From Dokdonella_A soli (GTDB taxonomy: Bacteria; Pseudomonadota; Gammaproteobacteria; Xanthomonadales; Rhodanobacteraceae): a stretch of 64,000 bases of DNA. A program made the translations under genes and the position numbers. Each line of letters begins with the position of its first letter. Position 1 is the stretch's first letter. Below are positions 26,728-35,255 of this stretch, piece by piece. The DNA is taken from positions 15,374 through 79,373 of the forward strand of contig NZ_BAAAEU010000003.1 of the NCBI RefSeq assembly GCF_039523175.1, in the 5' to 3' direction. The notes beneath the pieces were generated by a model that saw only the letters and a program-made list of their open reading frames with translations, was not told the DNA's origin and did no database searches.

Positions 26728-27204
26728 TCAGGCCGCGATGCCGTCGAGCAGCCGCGCGTAGAGTGTGTGGAACTCGCGTGCCAGCGTGCGCAGGTCCGGG
26801 TGGCCGTAACGATCGAGGCTTGCGAGCGGATCGAACCAGCGCAGGCGCACCGTCCCATCGGGTGATTCCAGCAGCGCCAATTTCAGCGGCGCCTCGATCA
26901 ACGCGGCAGGATCCGTGGCGAGCAGGCGCAGCATGTAGCGCGGATGGAAGAACAGCAGTTGGCGTGCCGGACCCATCTCATGACCAGCGCGTTGCAGCAG
27001 CTTCTGCGGGTCGATCTCGTGGATCAGCCACAGATCTTCTGCAGCGAGGCGTTGCTTGAGCTGCGCGAGCGTGTCATCGAACGACAGCGCCGAAACGGCT
27101 TCACGTTGGAAGCCGGGCTGGGTACTCGGCGTGGCGTAGCGAATCGTCGCGCTTGGGCGCGTGGATGCCTCGAGGGTCTCGAGGCTCGGTCGCTGCGTGT
27201 TCAT
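26728..27204 (-). CDS. DUF302 family protein
   Basis: 158 residues. The core matches DUF302: SFDDTLAQLKQRLAAEDLW, HEIDPQKLLQRAGHEMGPAR, LLFFHPRYMLRLLATDP and APLKLALLESPDG. The family function is unknown; members may bind small redox ligands. ATG 27204 has a GAGGA site upstream and begins four bases after the stop of the AhpD-like gene, so the two form an operon. No signal peptide is present. Confidence 0.75.
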   Translation of the reverse strand: MNTQRPSLETLEASTRPSATIRYATPSTQPGFQREAVSALSFDDTLAQLKQRLAAEDLWLIHEIDPQKLLQRAGHEMGPARQLLFFHPRYMLRLLATDPAALIEAPLKLALLESPDGTVRLRWFDPLASLDRYGHPDLRTLAREFHTLYARLLDGIAA

Positions 27205-27208
27205 CGTT

Positions 27209-27754
27209 TCATTCCTCATGGCCTACCGCGACGCGCGGGAAATCGAGTTCCGGCGTGGCGACGTGGTTGAAATAGTTGGAAAAGGTGTTCAGCGCGACGT
27301 GCGCGACGATCTCGCCGATCGCTTTGTCGTCATGGCTGGCAGCGCGTACCGCCGCCAGGGCGGCGTCACTGACCCGGCCGTGGGTCGCGACCACCTCGAC
27401 GGCGAAGCGTAACGCGGCGGCGGTCGCCGGATCCGCCGACTGCGCGTTGCGCGTCGCTACGAGTTCGGGCTCCGAAAGGCCGAGCTTGCTGCCGCGGAAC
27501 GAGTGCGCGGACACGCAGTACTCGCAGCCGTTCGCTTCGGCGACGACCAGCGCGAGCTGTTCGCGCAGGCGTGTCGACAACGTGCCGCGGACCAGCGCTG
27601 CGCGGAAATCCAGGTAGCCGGCGAGCGCGGCCGGCGCGTTCGCCATGGCGGCATACAGGTTCGGGATGCGTCCGAGTTGCTGTTGCGTGCGTTCGAGCAG
27701 CTTGGCGGCTTCGCCTTGAGCGGCGTCGGGTGTGACCAGCGGCATGCGTGACAT
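27209..27754 (-). CDS. Carboxymuconolactone decarboxylase / AhpD-like peroxidase-related protein
   Basis: 181 residues with the AhpD-type active site CEYCVSAH near residues 77-84, preceded by LREQLALVVAEANG. It also has the N-terminal PLVTPDAAQGEAAKLLE and IPNLYAAMANAPAALAGYL typical of the peroxidase-related subfamily. The two cysteines and the histidine support thiol-dependent (hydro)peroxide reduction. A strong AAGGAAG ribosome site precedes ATG 27754. It is the first gene of a pair with the DUF302 gene and lies 114 bases downstream of a LysR gene on the same strand. Confidence 0.88.
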   Translation of the reverse strand: MSRMPLVTPDAAQGEAAKLLERTQQQLGRIPNLYAAMANAPAALAGYLDFRAALVRGTLSTRLREQLALVVAEANGCEYCVSAHSFRGSKLGLSEPELVATRNAQSADPATAAALRFAVEVVATHGRVSDAALAAVRAASHDDKAIGEIVAHVALNTFSNYFNHVATPELDFPRVAVGHEE

Positions 27755-27868
27755 GGTTCTTCCTTTGCTTCAGGTCGCCCATCGCGACGTGCAACAAAGG
27801 TAGGGAACGCGCGCGCATTTCGGTATTGCCCGCCGATGCATGGTGGCCAAACGCTGCCGCATACCCGT

Positions 27869-28768
27869 TCAGCCGGCCACGGCGTCCGGTGCATGCGCGA
27901 TCCGGTGCAGCTTGCCGGCGAGGAAGTCCACCGCAGCCCGAACGCGCGGCGTGTCGCGCGCATCGGCATGCAGACCCAGCCAGAGCGGACGCGCCGGTAC
28001 CTCGACGGGCACCGGGACGAAACGCAGGCCGGCAAGCGCGTCGCCGTGCACACGTGCCAGGCAAGCGAGGCCGGCACCGGCAATGGCCGCCGCGGCCTGT
28101 GCTTCGCGGCTGTTGCTGCGGAACGCGATATGCGCGCGCGCAGCATGCTGTCGCAACCAGATCGCATCGGCGACGTCGGCCAGATCCTCGGTCGTCGTCA
28201 CCAGCGTGTGGCCGGCACAGGCTGCATCGAAATCAGGTGCGCCGTTGCGCTCCAGATAGGCCGGCGCTGCGTAGAGACCGAACGCGAAGTCCGCAACCCG
28301 CCGCTGCGCCAGTTCCTGCTGCTCGAAGCGAGCCAGCCGCAGCGCGATGTCGGCCTCGCCGCGTGAGAGGTCGAACCGGCGCGATTCGCCGATCAGCGCA
28401 ATCGTGAGCGCGGGGTGCAGCGTGCAGAAGGGGCCGAGCAGCGGTGCGAGCACGCGTGCGGCCAGCCATTCCGGCGCGGTGATGCGGAGCGTGCCCGACA
28501 AGCCGTTGTCGCGCGCACTCGCCACGCGTTCTGCGGCGAGCGCTTCATCCTCCATGCGCGCCGCATGCGCGAGCAGCGCGCGCCCGCTGGCGGTCGGCAC
28601 GAATCCGTCCGGCGTGCGCAGAAACAGCCGCGTGCCCAGGCGGTGCTCGAACGCTTCGATGCGGCGTCCCATCGTCGGCTGGGTCGTGCCGATCACGCGC
28701 GCCGCAGCGGAGAGGTTGCCGGCGCGGGCGATGGCGAGAAAGTAACGCAGATCCTCCCAGTCGATCAT
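27869..28768 (-). CDS. LysR-family transcriptional regulator
   Basis: 299 residues. The N-terminal winged helix-turn-helix is intact (MIDWEDLRYFLAIARAGNLS, AAARVIGTTQPTMGRRIEAFE, LFLRTPDGFVPTASG), followed by the effector-binding domain. The start ATG 28768 overlaps the TGA of the upstream GTPase gene by four bases (ATGA), so it is translationally coupled to that gene. It lies upstream of the AhpD-like/DUF302 pair on the same strand and may regulate it. Confidence 0.9.
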   Translation of the reverse strand: MIDWEDLRYFLAIARAGNLSAAARVIGTTQPTMGRRIEAFEHRLGTRLFLRTPDGFVPTASGRALLAHAARMEDEALAAERVASARDNGLSGTLRITAPEWLAARVLAPLLGPFCTLHPALTIALIGESRRFDLSRGEADIALRLARFEQQELAQRRVADFAFGLYAAPAYLERNGAPDFDAACAGHTLVTTTEDLADVADAIWLRQHAARAHIAFRSNSREAQAAAAIAGAGLACLARVHGDALAGLRFVPVPVEVPARPLWLGLHADARDTPRVRAAVDFLAGKLHRIAHAPDAVAG

Positions 28769-30264
28769 CGCGGGCGATCCTGCGCGCCGCTGTCGCGCAG
28801 TGCATCGAACGCGATCCGTGTGACGCGTTCGACGCGCTCGCGTGCGGGTTCGGCGAGCAGCGCGCGCACGCGGGTCTCCACGTCGGCTGCATCGAGCGTC
28901 GAGCGTTCTGCGAGCGTATCCGCCAGCGCATGGCCGAGGCTGTCGAACACCAGTCCGTACGCGATCGCGTGCAGCACGCCGCCGCCGAGCGTGCCGAGTC
29001 CGGGAAACGCCTTCAGTGCATTGCCGGCAATTGCGAGCACGATCGCGGTCGTGTTGCGCACTGTCAGGCCGACCCGCGACAGCAGCGCGTCGACATCGAG
29101 CTCGCGCACCGGCACGCCGTGGATGCGCGCGAGTTCGCGCACCAGCGCGGTGGCGAGCGCGCCCTGGATCAGGATGTCGCTGCCCGGTGCGACCGCGGCC
29201 ATCGCGCCGACGATCGCGCGGCGCGTGTACTTGGCGACGGTTTCGGCTGATTCGCGCGACGCGGTCGCACGCGCGAGTTCGTCCCCGCGCCGGCCGACTT
29301 CGGCGAGCACGGCCGCTTCGCGTGCGGGTTCGAGTCCGGCCGCGCCCGTCGCGGTCAGCGCTTCGAGCGCATCGAGCAGGGGCGCGATCTCCGGTGCGCG
29401 CTCGCGCTCCACGCGTTCGCGTCGGCCATCGCCGAGCGTGCGCTCATAACGTTCACTGCCACCGGCGCTGATCGCTACGATCGTGCGCGCGCGCTTCGCG
29501 TAGCGCTGTCCGAAGCGTTGCAGCAGCGCAGCGCGTTCGGCCTCGTCGTAGAGATCGGCCTTGTTCAGCGCGAGCACGAGCGGCTTGCCGAAACCGGCCA
29601 GCCAGCCGAGTTCGGTGTCCTGCGCGCGGGTCAGGTCGGACGCGGCCAGGTAGACGACGGCATGTGCACGCAGCGCCTCGTCGCGCGCGAGTTGTTCGTG
29701 GATCGCTCCGTCGACCTCGCCGGTTCCCGGCACGTCGGCGAGGATCAACGCACGACCATCCGGCAGTGCGCCGCGATGATGTTCGACGTGACGCGTGGTG
29801 CCGCCGCGCACGTCGACCTCGGGCGCGGCCTGTGGCGCAAGCGCACGGATCAGGCTCGATTTGCCGGTCGAGATCTCGCCGAACAGTGCGATATAGACCT
29901 CACCGCTGGCGCGGCGGCGATCGAGTTCGACCAGCTCCGCTTCGAGCGCTACGGTTTCCGCATGCCGCTCGCGCAGGGCATCGATGCGCGCGTCGATCTC
30001 GTTGCGCGATACCGGAATCACTGCGGCGAGCGAGGATTTCTTCGCCGGCCGCGCGAGACGCCAGAGCAGCCAGCCCAGGGCGCCGAGCACGAACGCGCCG
30101 GCGACCAGCAGCGGCGCGCGCAGCCAGATCGGCATCGCGGCGAGGCGCTGGTAGAACTCGAACAGGCTGTTCAAGGTTGCGACGACAAGGCCGAGCAGCA
30201 GCGCCGCGCCGATCGCGAGGGCGGCGAGGAAGATCAGGCGCAGCGGCAGGCGAGGTCGCGACAT
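28765..30264 (-). CDS. Membrane GTPase with DUF697-like domain, paralogue of 23107-24474
   Basis: 499 residues. Two N-terminal membrane spans (about 8-30 and 48-70) are followed by a G domain with G1 GEISTGKSS (129-137), G3 DVPG (177-180) and G4 NKAD (234-237), and a C-terminal helical DUF697-type region (GAMAAVAPGSDILIQGALAT, VLAIAGNALKAFPGLGTLG). It shares architecture with the GTPase at 23107 but adds membrane anchors at the N-terminus. Its function is unknown; related proteins are thought to act at membranes. It is the first gene of a coupled pair with the LysR gene. Confidence 0.85.
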   Translation of the reverse strand: MSRPRLPLRLIFLAALAIGAALLLGLVVATLNSLFEFYQRLAAMPIWLRAPLLVAGAFVLGALGWLLWRLARPAKKSSLAAVIPVSRNEIDARIDALRERHAETVALEAELVELDRRRASGEVYIALFGEISTGKSSLIRALAPQAAPEVDVRGGTTRHVEHHRGALPDGRALILADVPGTGEVDGAIHEQLARDEALRAHAVVYLAASDLTRAQDTELGWLAGFGKPLVLALNKADLYDEAERAALLQRFGQRYAKRARTIVAISAGGSERYERTLGDGRRERVERERAPEIAPLLDALEALTATGAAGLEPAREAAVLAEVGRRGDELARATASRESAETVAKYTRRAIVGAMAAVAPGSDILIQGALATALVRELARIHGVPVRELDVDALLSRVGLTVRNTTAIVLAIAGNALKAFPGLGTLGGGVLHAIAYGLVFDSLGHALADTLAERSTLDAADVETRVRALLAEPARERVERVTRIAFDALRDSGAQDRPR

Positions 30265-30396
30265 TGCACGATTCTAAGGGTATCCGGCATCGACTCGCCT
30301 GCGGACGGTCCCGCTGCAATGAGTACTTGCGCCGTCAAGCCCAGGTATCGAACCGCAGACGCATGCGTGGCAGTATCTGCGCGGGGAGATGCCTGC

Positions 30397-33300
30397 ATGC
30401 GCCGATTATTGACCTTGCCTTTGCTCGCACTGGCTGCTGTCGCGTTCGCGGGTCCGCCGCCGGCGCCGCCGCAGTTCGTGCCGCTGACGGTCGATGACGG
30501 GCTGCCATCCAACGTCACCTACAAGACCGTGCAGGACCACGACGGCTTCCTCTGGATCGGTACGCAGGACGGTCTCGCGCGCTACGACGGCGTCGGCTTC
30601 CGTGTGTTCCGCCACGATCCGGCGGATCCTGCATCGCTGCCGTCGAACGATGTCTCGGCCCTGCTGGTCGACCGTTCCGGCCACCTGTGGTGCGGCGGCG
30701 AGGGAACCGGGCTGAACCGGCTGGAAGCCGACGGCAAGAGCTTCCGGCACTGGATGCATGCGCCGAACCAGCTCGGCACGCTCGGCGCCGACACGATTTT
30801 TTCGCTCGCCGAGGATGCTTCCGGTGCGATCTGGGTTGGCACCTACCTCGGCGGACTCAACCGGTTGCAGCACGACGACAGTTTCCTGCGCATCGACCAT
30901 GATGCCGAGGATCCGGCCAGTCTGCGCTCGAGCACGGTGTACGCGCTGCAGGCCGATTCGCGCAATCGCCTCTGGATCGGCACCGACGAAGGCCTCGACG
31001 TGCGCGAGGCCGATGGCCGCATCGTGCATGTCGAGCTGCCCCCACTCACGGAGCGTCCGGGTGCGTCCGTCGTGATGTCGTTCCTGCAGGAAGCCGATGG
31101 CAGCATGCTGGTCGGCACCTACAAGGGTTTGTTCCGCGTCGGCGCGGATCTGCATTACCAGGGCGAGCTCGCGAACGCGACGCCGCCGCTGCGCGTGGCC
31201 GCATTGGCGCGCACCGACGCGGACGGCTTGTGGATCGGTACGCTGGCCGGGCTCGCGCGCCTCGATGCACAGGGACTGCAGCGCTACAGCGGCGAGGAGG
31301 CCACGCCCGGCGGGTATCCGGGCACGCGCACGATGGACGTTCGTCGCGACAGCGAAGGCGGCGTCTGGTTCGCGTTGTTCGACGGCGGGGTCGCGCGCCT
31401 GCCGCCGCATTGGCGCAACTTCGCCGCATTCCGGCACATGCCCGGCGATCCGGCCAGCCTGACCCGCTCACGCGTGAAGGCGCTCGGCGTCGATGCCGCG
31501 GGCGCGATCTGGGTGGCCGGCGGCAACAATGGCCTCGATCGCATCGACCGCATCAACGGGCGGATCGAGCGCTGGGGCGAGCGTTTGCGTGTTGGCGGAT
31601 CGCTGCTGACCGCCGTGCTGCCCGACGGCACCGAGCGCCTCTGGGTCGGCACCCAGTCCGGTCTGCGCCTGTATTCGACGCGCACGCTCACGGTGAGCGA
31701 ATTTCCGGTCGACCTCACCCGCGTCGATGCGCTGCCGCCGGGCTTCGTCGACAACCTCGCGCGTGCGCCGGATGGCAGCCTCTGGGCGAGCGCGCACGGC
31801 GGCGGCGTCGTGCGCATCGCCGGCGAGCCGCCGCGCGTCGTGCGCCGCTACCTGCCGGCCGAGAAGACATTGGGCGACGCCGACATCACGGCGCTGGCGC
31901 TCGACGCCAAGGGTTTGCCCTGGCTGGCGACCGCGAGCGGCGTCGAGTACTACGACGACGAGAAGGATCGTTTCGCCGAGGTCAGCACCGGTCCGCGCGA
32001 CGCGGTGCACGCGCTTGCGTTCGCGCCGGACGGCTCGCTGTGGGTGCACCGGCTCGGTGCGCTGGAGCGCTATCGCGTCGGCGGCGGCGTGATGCTGCTC
32101 GACCAGCACCTCGATGCTGCGGACGGCTGGCCGACCTTCAATGCGCGTGCGATGACGGTCTCCGCGGACGGCATCGTCTGGGTCACCTCGCCGCGCGGCC
32201 TCTGGCGCGTCGACCCGCGTTCGAACGCGATACGGCGCTTCGATGCGCGCGATGGCCTGCCGAGCCAGGAGTTCCTGGCCGGTGCGCTCGCTGCGGCAAG
32301 GGACGGAACGCTGTATGCCGGCACGCTCGGCGGCGCGGTCGCGTTCGATCCTGCAGCGTTGCAGCTCGACGTGCCGGCGCCACCGGTGCGCATCACCGCG
32401 CTCAGCGTGCGCCGCGGCAACGCGACGCTGGCGCTCGACAGCGCTGCGCCGATCGAACTGGAACACGACGACCTCGATCTGCGCGTCGAGGCGCGTGCGT
32501 TGTCATACGCGAATCCGGCCGCGAACCGCTACCGCTTCCAGCTCGAAGGTTTCGACCGCACCTGGGTCGACGCCGAGCGCGGCGAGCGCGTTTATTCGCA
32601 ACTGCCGCCCGGCCATTACACGCTGCGTGTGCGTGCCGCGAATGCCGACGGCGCCTGGGCCGATCTCGCGCGGCCGTTATCGATCCATGTCGCGCGCGCG
32701 CCGTGGGCATCGCCCCTCGCGTATGCAGCGTATGCGTTGCTCGCGTTGCTCGCATTGGCCGCGGTGCTGCACGCGTACCGCACGCGCCTGCGGCGCCGGC
32801 ATGCATTCGCGCTGGCCGACGAGCGCCGGCGCAGCAGCGAGCAGGTGGTCGAGGCGAAATCCGCGTTCCTCGCCACGATGGGCCACGAGATCCGCACGCC
32901 GATGACCGGCGTGCTCGGCATGAGCGAACTGTTGCTGGGCACCGACCTCGACGCTCGCCAGCGCAACTACGCAACCGCGATCCACCAGTCCGGCCAGTTG
33001 CTGCTGCGCCTGGTCAACGACAGCCTCGACATCGCGCGCATCGATGCCGGCAAGTTCGCGCTCGATGACCAGCAGCTCGATCCTGCTGCCATCGCGCGCG
33101 AGGTGGCCGAGTTGCAGCAGCCGCTGGCGCAGCGCAAGGGTTTGTCGATCACGCTGAAGGTTGCCGAAGGCGTGCCCGCGCTGATCTGGGGCGACGCGCT
33201 GCGCATCAAGCAGATCCTGCTGAACCTGGTCAACAACGCACTGAAATTCACCGAACGCGGCGGCGTCACCTTGGCACTCTCGCGCGTCGGCCCCGGCCAT

Positions 33301-33963
33301 TTGCGCTTCCACGTCGCGGACACCGGGCCGGGCATGAGCGCCGAGGTCTGCGCGCGCCTGTTCAATCGCTTCGAGCAAGCCGAAGGCGTGACGCGCCGGC
33401 ATGGCGGCAGCGGCCTCGGCCTCGCGATCTGCCGCGAACTGACTCTGCTGATGGGCGGCACGATCACGGTGTCGAGCACGCCCGGCGAGGGCAGCGTGTT
33501 CGATGTCGACCTGCCGATCTACGAAGCAAAGCAGGCTGCGCACGATGCGGCGGTCGCGACCGCGCGTGCGCCGGACGTGAGCGCGCCGCTCGACGTGCTG
33601 CTGGTCGAGGACGACGTGACCGTCGCCGAAGTGATCGTCGGACTGCTCGCGCACCTGGGCCACCGCGCGACGCATGTGTCGAACGGACTCGCGGCGCTGA
33701 CCGAATTGAAGGTCATGCGCTACGGCCTCGCGCTGATCGATCTCGACCTGCCCGGCATCGACGGCCTGACGCTGGCGCGCATGCTGCGCAGCGGCGGCCA
33801 CGAGACGCTGCCGCTGATCGCGGTCACCGCGCGCTCGGTCGGCGACGAGGAGGCGCAGATCCGGGAGGCGGGCATGGATGCGTTGCTGCGCAAGCCGCTG
33901 ACGACGCCGCTGCTCGCCGATGCGATGGCAGCGACGCTGGCAGGTCGAAAAGCCGATGCGTGA
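30397..33963 (+). CDS. Hybrid two-component sensor kinase with periplasmic propeller and Y_Y_Y domain
   Basis: 1188 residues. After a signal peptide (MRRLLTLPLLALAAVAFA), about 600 residues of two-component-propeller repeats (FLWIGTQDGLARYDG, AIWVGTYLGGLNRL, RLWIGTDEGL) form a periplasmic sensor. A Y_Y_Y domain (YRFQLEGFDRTWVDAE) and one membrane span (about 770-785) follow. Next are HisKA with His830 (GHEIRTPMTG), an HATPase domain (GSGLGLAICREL) and a receiver domain with Asp1115 (LIDLDLPG). Such proteins typically sense carbohydrate-derived ligands. The frame opens earlier, but only ATG 30397 gives a signal peptide. No separate output regulator lies next to it. A receiver tail closely similar to its C-terminus is found at 38439-38653. 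Confidence 0.92.
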   Translation: MRRLLTLPLLALAAVAFAGPPPAPPQFVPLTVDDGLPSNVTYKTVQDHDGFLWIGTQDGLARYDGVGFRVFRHDPADPASLPSNDVSALLVDRSGHLWCGGEGTGLNRLEADGKSFRHWMHAPNQLGTLGADTIFSLAEDASGAIWVGTYLGGLNRLQHDDSFLRIDHDAEDPASLRSSTVYALQADSRNRLWIGTDEGLDVREADGRIVHVELPPLTERPGASVVMSFLQEADGSMLVGTYKGLFRVGADLHYQGELANATPPLRVAALARTDADGLWIGTLAGLARLDAQGLQRYSGEEATPGGYPGTRTMDVRRDSEGGVWFALFDGGVARLPPHWRNFAAFRHMPGDPASLTRSRVKALGVDAAGAIWVAGGNNGLDRIDRINGRIERWGERLRVGGSLLTAVLPDGTERLWVGTQSGLRLYSTRTLTVSEFPVDLTRVDALPPGFVDNLARAPDGSLWASAHGGGVVRIAGEPPRVVRRYLPAEKTLGDADITALALDAKGLPWLATASGVEYYDDEKDRFAEVSTGPRDAVHALAFAPDGSLWVHRLGALERYRVGGGVMLLDQHLDAADGWPTFNARAMTVSADGIVWVTSPRGLWRVDPRSNAIRRFDARDGLPSQEFLAGALAAARDGTLYAGTLGGAVAFDPAALQLDVPAPPVRITALSVRRGNATLALDSAAPIELEHDDLDLRVEARALSYANPAANRYRFQLEGFDRTWVDAERGERVYSQLPPGHYTLRVRAANADGAWADLARPLSIHVARAPWASPLAYAAYALLALLALAAVLHAYRTRLRRRHAFALADERRRSSEQVVEAKSAFLATMGHEIRTPMTGVLGMSELLLGTDLDARQRNYATAIHQSGQLLLRLVNDSLDIARIDAGKFALDDQQLDPAAIAREVAELQQPLAQRKGLSITLKVAEGVPALIWGDALRIKQILLNLVNNALKFTERGGVTLALSRVGPGHLRFHVADTGPGMSAEVCARLFNRFEQAEGVTRRHGGSGLGLAICRELTLLMGGTITVSSTPGEGSVFDVDLPIYEAKQAAHDAAVATARAPDVSAPLDVLLVEDDVTVAEVIVGLLAHLGHRATHVSNGLAALTELKVMRYGLALIDLDLPGIDGLTLARMLRSGGHETLPLIAVTARSVGDEEAQIREAGMDALLRKPLTTPLLADAMAATLAGRKADA

Positions 33964-33973
33964 GGATCCCCGC

Positions 33974-34012
33974 GGGCTCGGTGGATCACGTCATCGCGCG
34001 ACCACCGAGCCC
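33974..34012. terminator. Hairpin between convergent genes
   Basis: GGGCTCGGTGG and its exact reverse complement CCACCGAGCCC, 17 bases apart, lie between the hybrid kinase stop and the cupredoxin stop. There is no T-tract on either side, so it may stabilise 3' ends rather than terminate on its own. Confidence 0.5.
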
Positions 34013-34028
34013 TATGCAATCACCTGAG

Positions 34029-34820
34029 TTACGGACAGGTAAGTCCAGCGGGTTCGGTCACCCTGGTTATCGGCAATGATCCGGCGGTGTAACCGGCGGC
34101 CGTTGGCGCCCAGCTGACCGTTCCATTGTTGCAATCGGTAAAGGTGAACGTCATGGTGCCCCAAGGCTGGGTTTGCACCTGCGCCTTGTTGAAGTTCGGC
34201 GGGAACATGCCGCCCGGTCCGAGGATCTGGAAACCGGTGATCACGGCCTGAGTGCCATTGATATCGCCGACACCACCGATCCACGACTGACCGCCCTGCG
34301 GTCCGAAGGTGTACCACTCCGCTACCAGCTTGTTTCCGGGCAGCACTTCAAGCCCGAAACCCGCTTGTCCGCTCTGCGAGGCATCGGCCCAGGTGCCCGT
34401 GAAGCCAGCCGTGATGGCTACGTTGCCCGCCGGCGCGGCCTGCACCGTGAGGGTGCCGCTCATGCCCTGCCCGGGAGCACCGTGGACTTCGCAGTAGTAC
34501 GGAACGGTTCCGGCTTTCGGGAACGCTACGACCGCTGACCAGCCCGTGCTGGTGGCAGCACCGTTGCCACCGACACCATCGCCGTCACAGCCGCTCGCAC
34601 AGCGGAAGGATGTCACCGCGCCCGGCGCCGAAGCGACGTTGTGGAAGCCACCGGCGTTGGTGAACGTCACGGTGTCTCCTGCCGTGATGGTGAGCCTTGA
34701 CGGACTGAATACGAGTCCGGAACCACCGACGTTGACGATGTGGTTCGCGGCCAGCGCGGGCGCCGCGAAGAAGAACGCGCTCGCGGCGAACAGCAGGGGC
34801 GGACAGCTGATGGTGCGCAT
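34029..34820 (-). CDS. Secreted cupredoxin (plastocyanin/azurin-like) with C-terminal beta domain
   Basis: 263 residues from ATG 34820: a signal peptide (MRTISCPPLLFAASAFFFAA) and a type 1 copper domain. The ligands are a His in NAGGFHNVAS and Cys, His and Met in YYCEVHGAPGQGMSG. A second region (about 140-263; FTGTWADASQSGQAGFGLEV, FGPQGGQSWIGGVG) resembles a beta-rich module found alone in other secreted proteins of this group; its role is unknown. It probably binds copper and carries electrons in the periplasm or outside. ATG 34904 is possible but would place the signal internally. Confidence 0.85.
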   Translation of the reverse strand: MRTISCPPLLFAASAFFFAAPALAANHIVNVGGSGLVFSPSRLTITAGDTVTFTNAGGFHNVASAPGAVTSFRCASGCDGDGVGGNGAATSTGWSAVVAFPKAGTVPYYCEVHGAPGQGMSGTLTVQAAPAGNVAITAGFTGTWADASQSGQAGFGLEVLPGNKLVAEWYTFGPQGGQSWIGGVGDINGTQAVITGFQILGPGGMFPPNFNKAQVQTQPWGTMTFTFTDCNNGTVSWAPTAAGYTAGSLPITRVTEPAGLTCP

Positions 34821-35255
34821 CAATATTTCTCCACTATGCGAGTTGAAACGATGGACGGGGAGGGAGCGCTTGAAGTGGATCGACATCCTTGCCATCCGGG
34901 CCACAAGGAGCGCGAGATGCCAATGAAGTGCGCCTGGGTGTGGGGATGTGTGCTTCCCTTCGCCACATCCTCACGCCTGCAATCGGCCCACGGAGCTGAT
35001 CGTATGTAACAGGAGCGCGCAAAAAGGTTGCGTGGTGGCATCGACAGTATGATCACGCGAACCTGCCGTTGATCGCCGTCGCTCAACGGCCGTTCTGTGC
35101 GCTGCCTTCAGGCCCCGCCGGGTCCGCTTCGCTGTCGAAAAATGCGCCGCGGCAATGACGGCTGCCCGGATGTTCACCGATGCCCCGATGTTCGGAATCC
35201 TCTACGCGCGTCGTTACACCTTTGACGATCGTGTCATGGCGGCGAGTGAGAACCG
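34821..35255. other. 435-base intergenic region
   Basis: No gene is recognisable. A short stretch at 35035-35080 reads GID and, in another frame, ANLPLIAV, similar to the receiver domain of the kinase at 30397. This may be decayed coding DNA (see findings). Confidence 0.4.
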
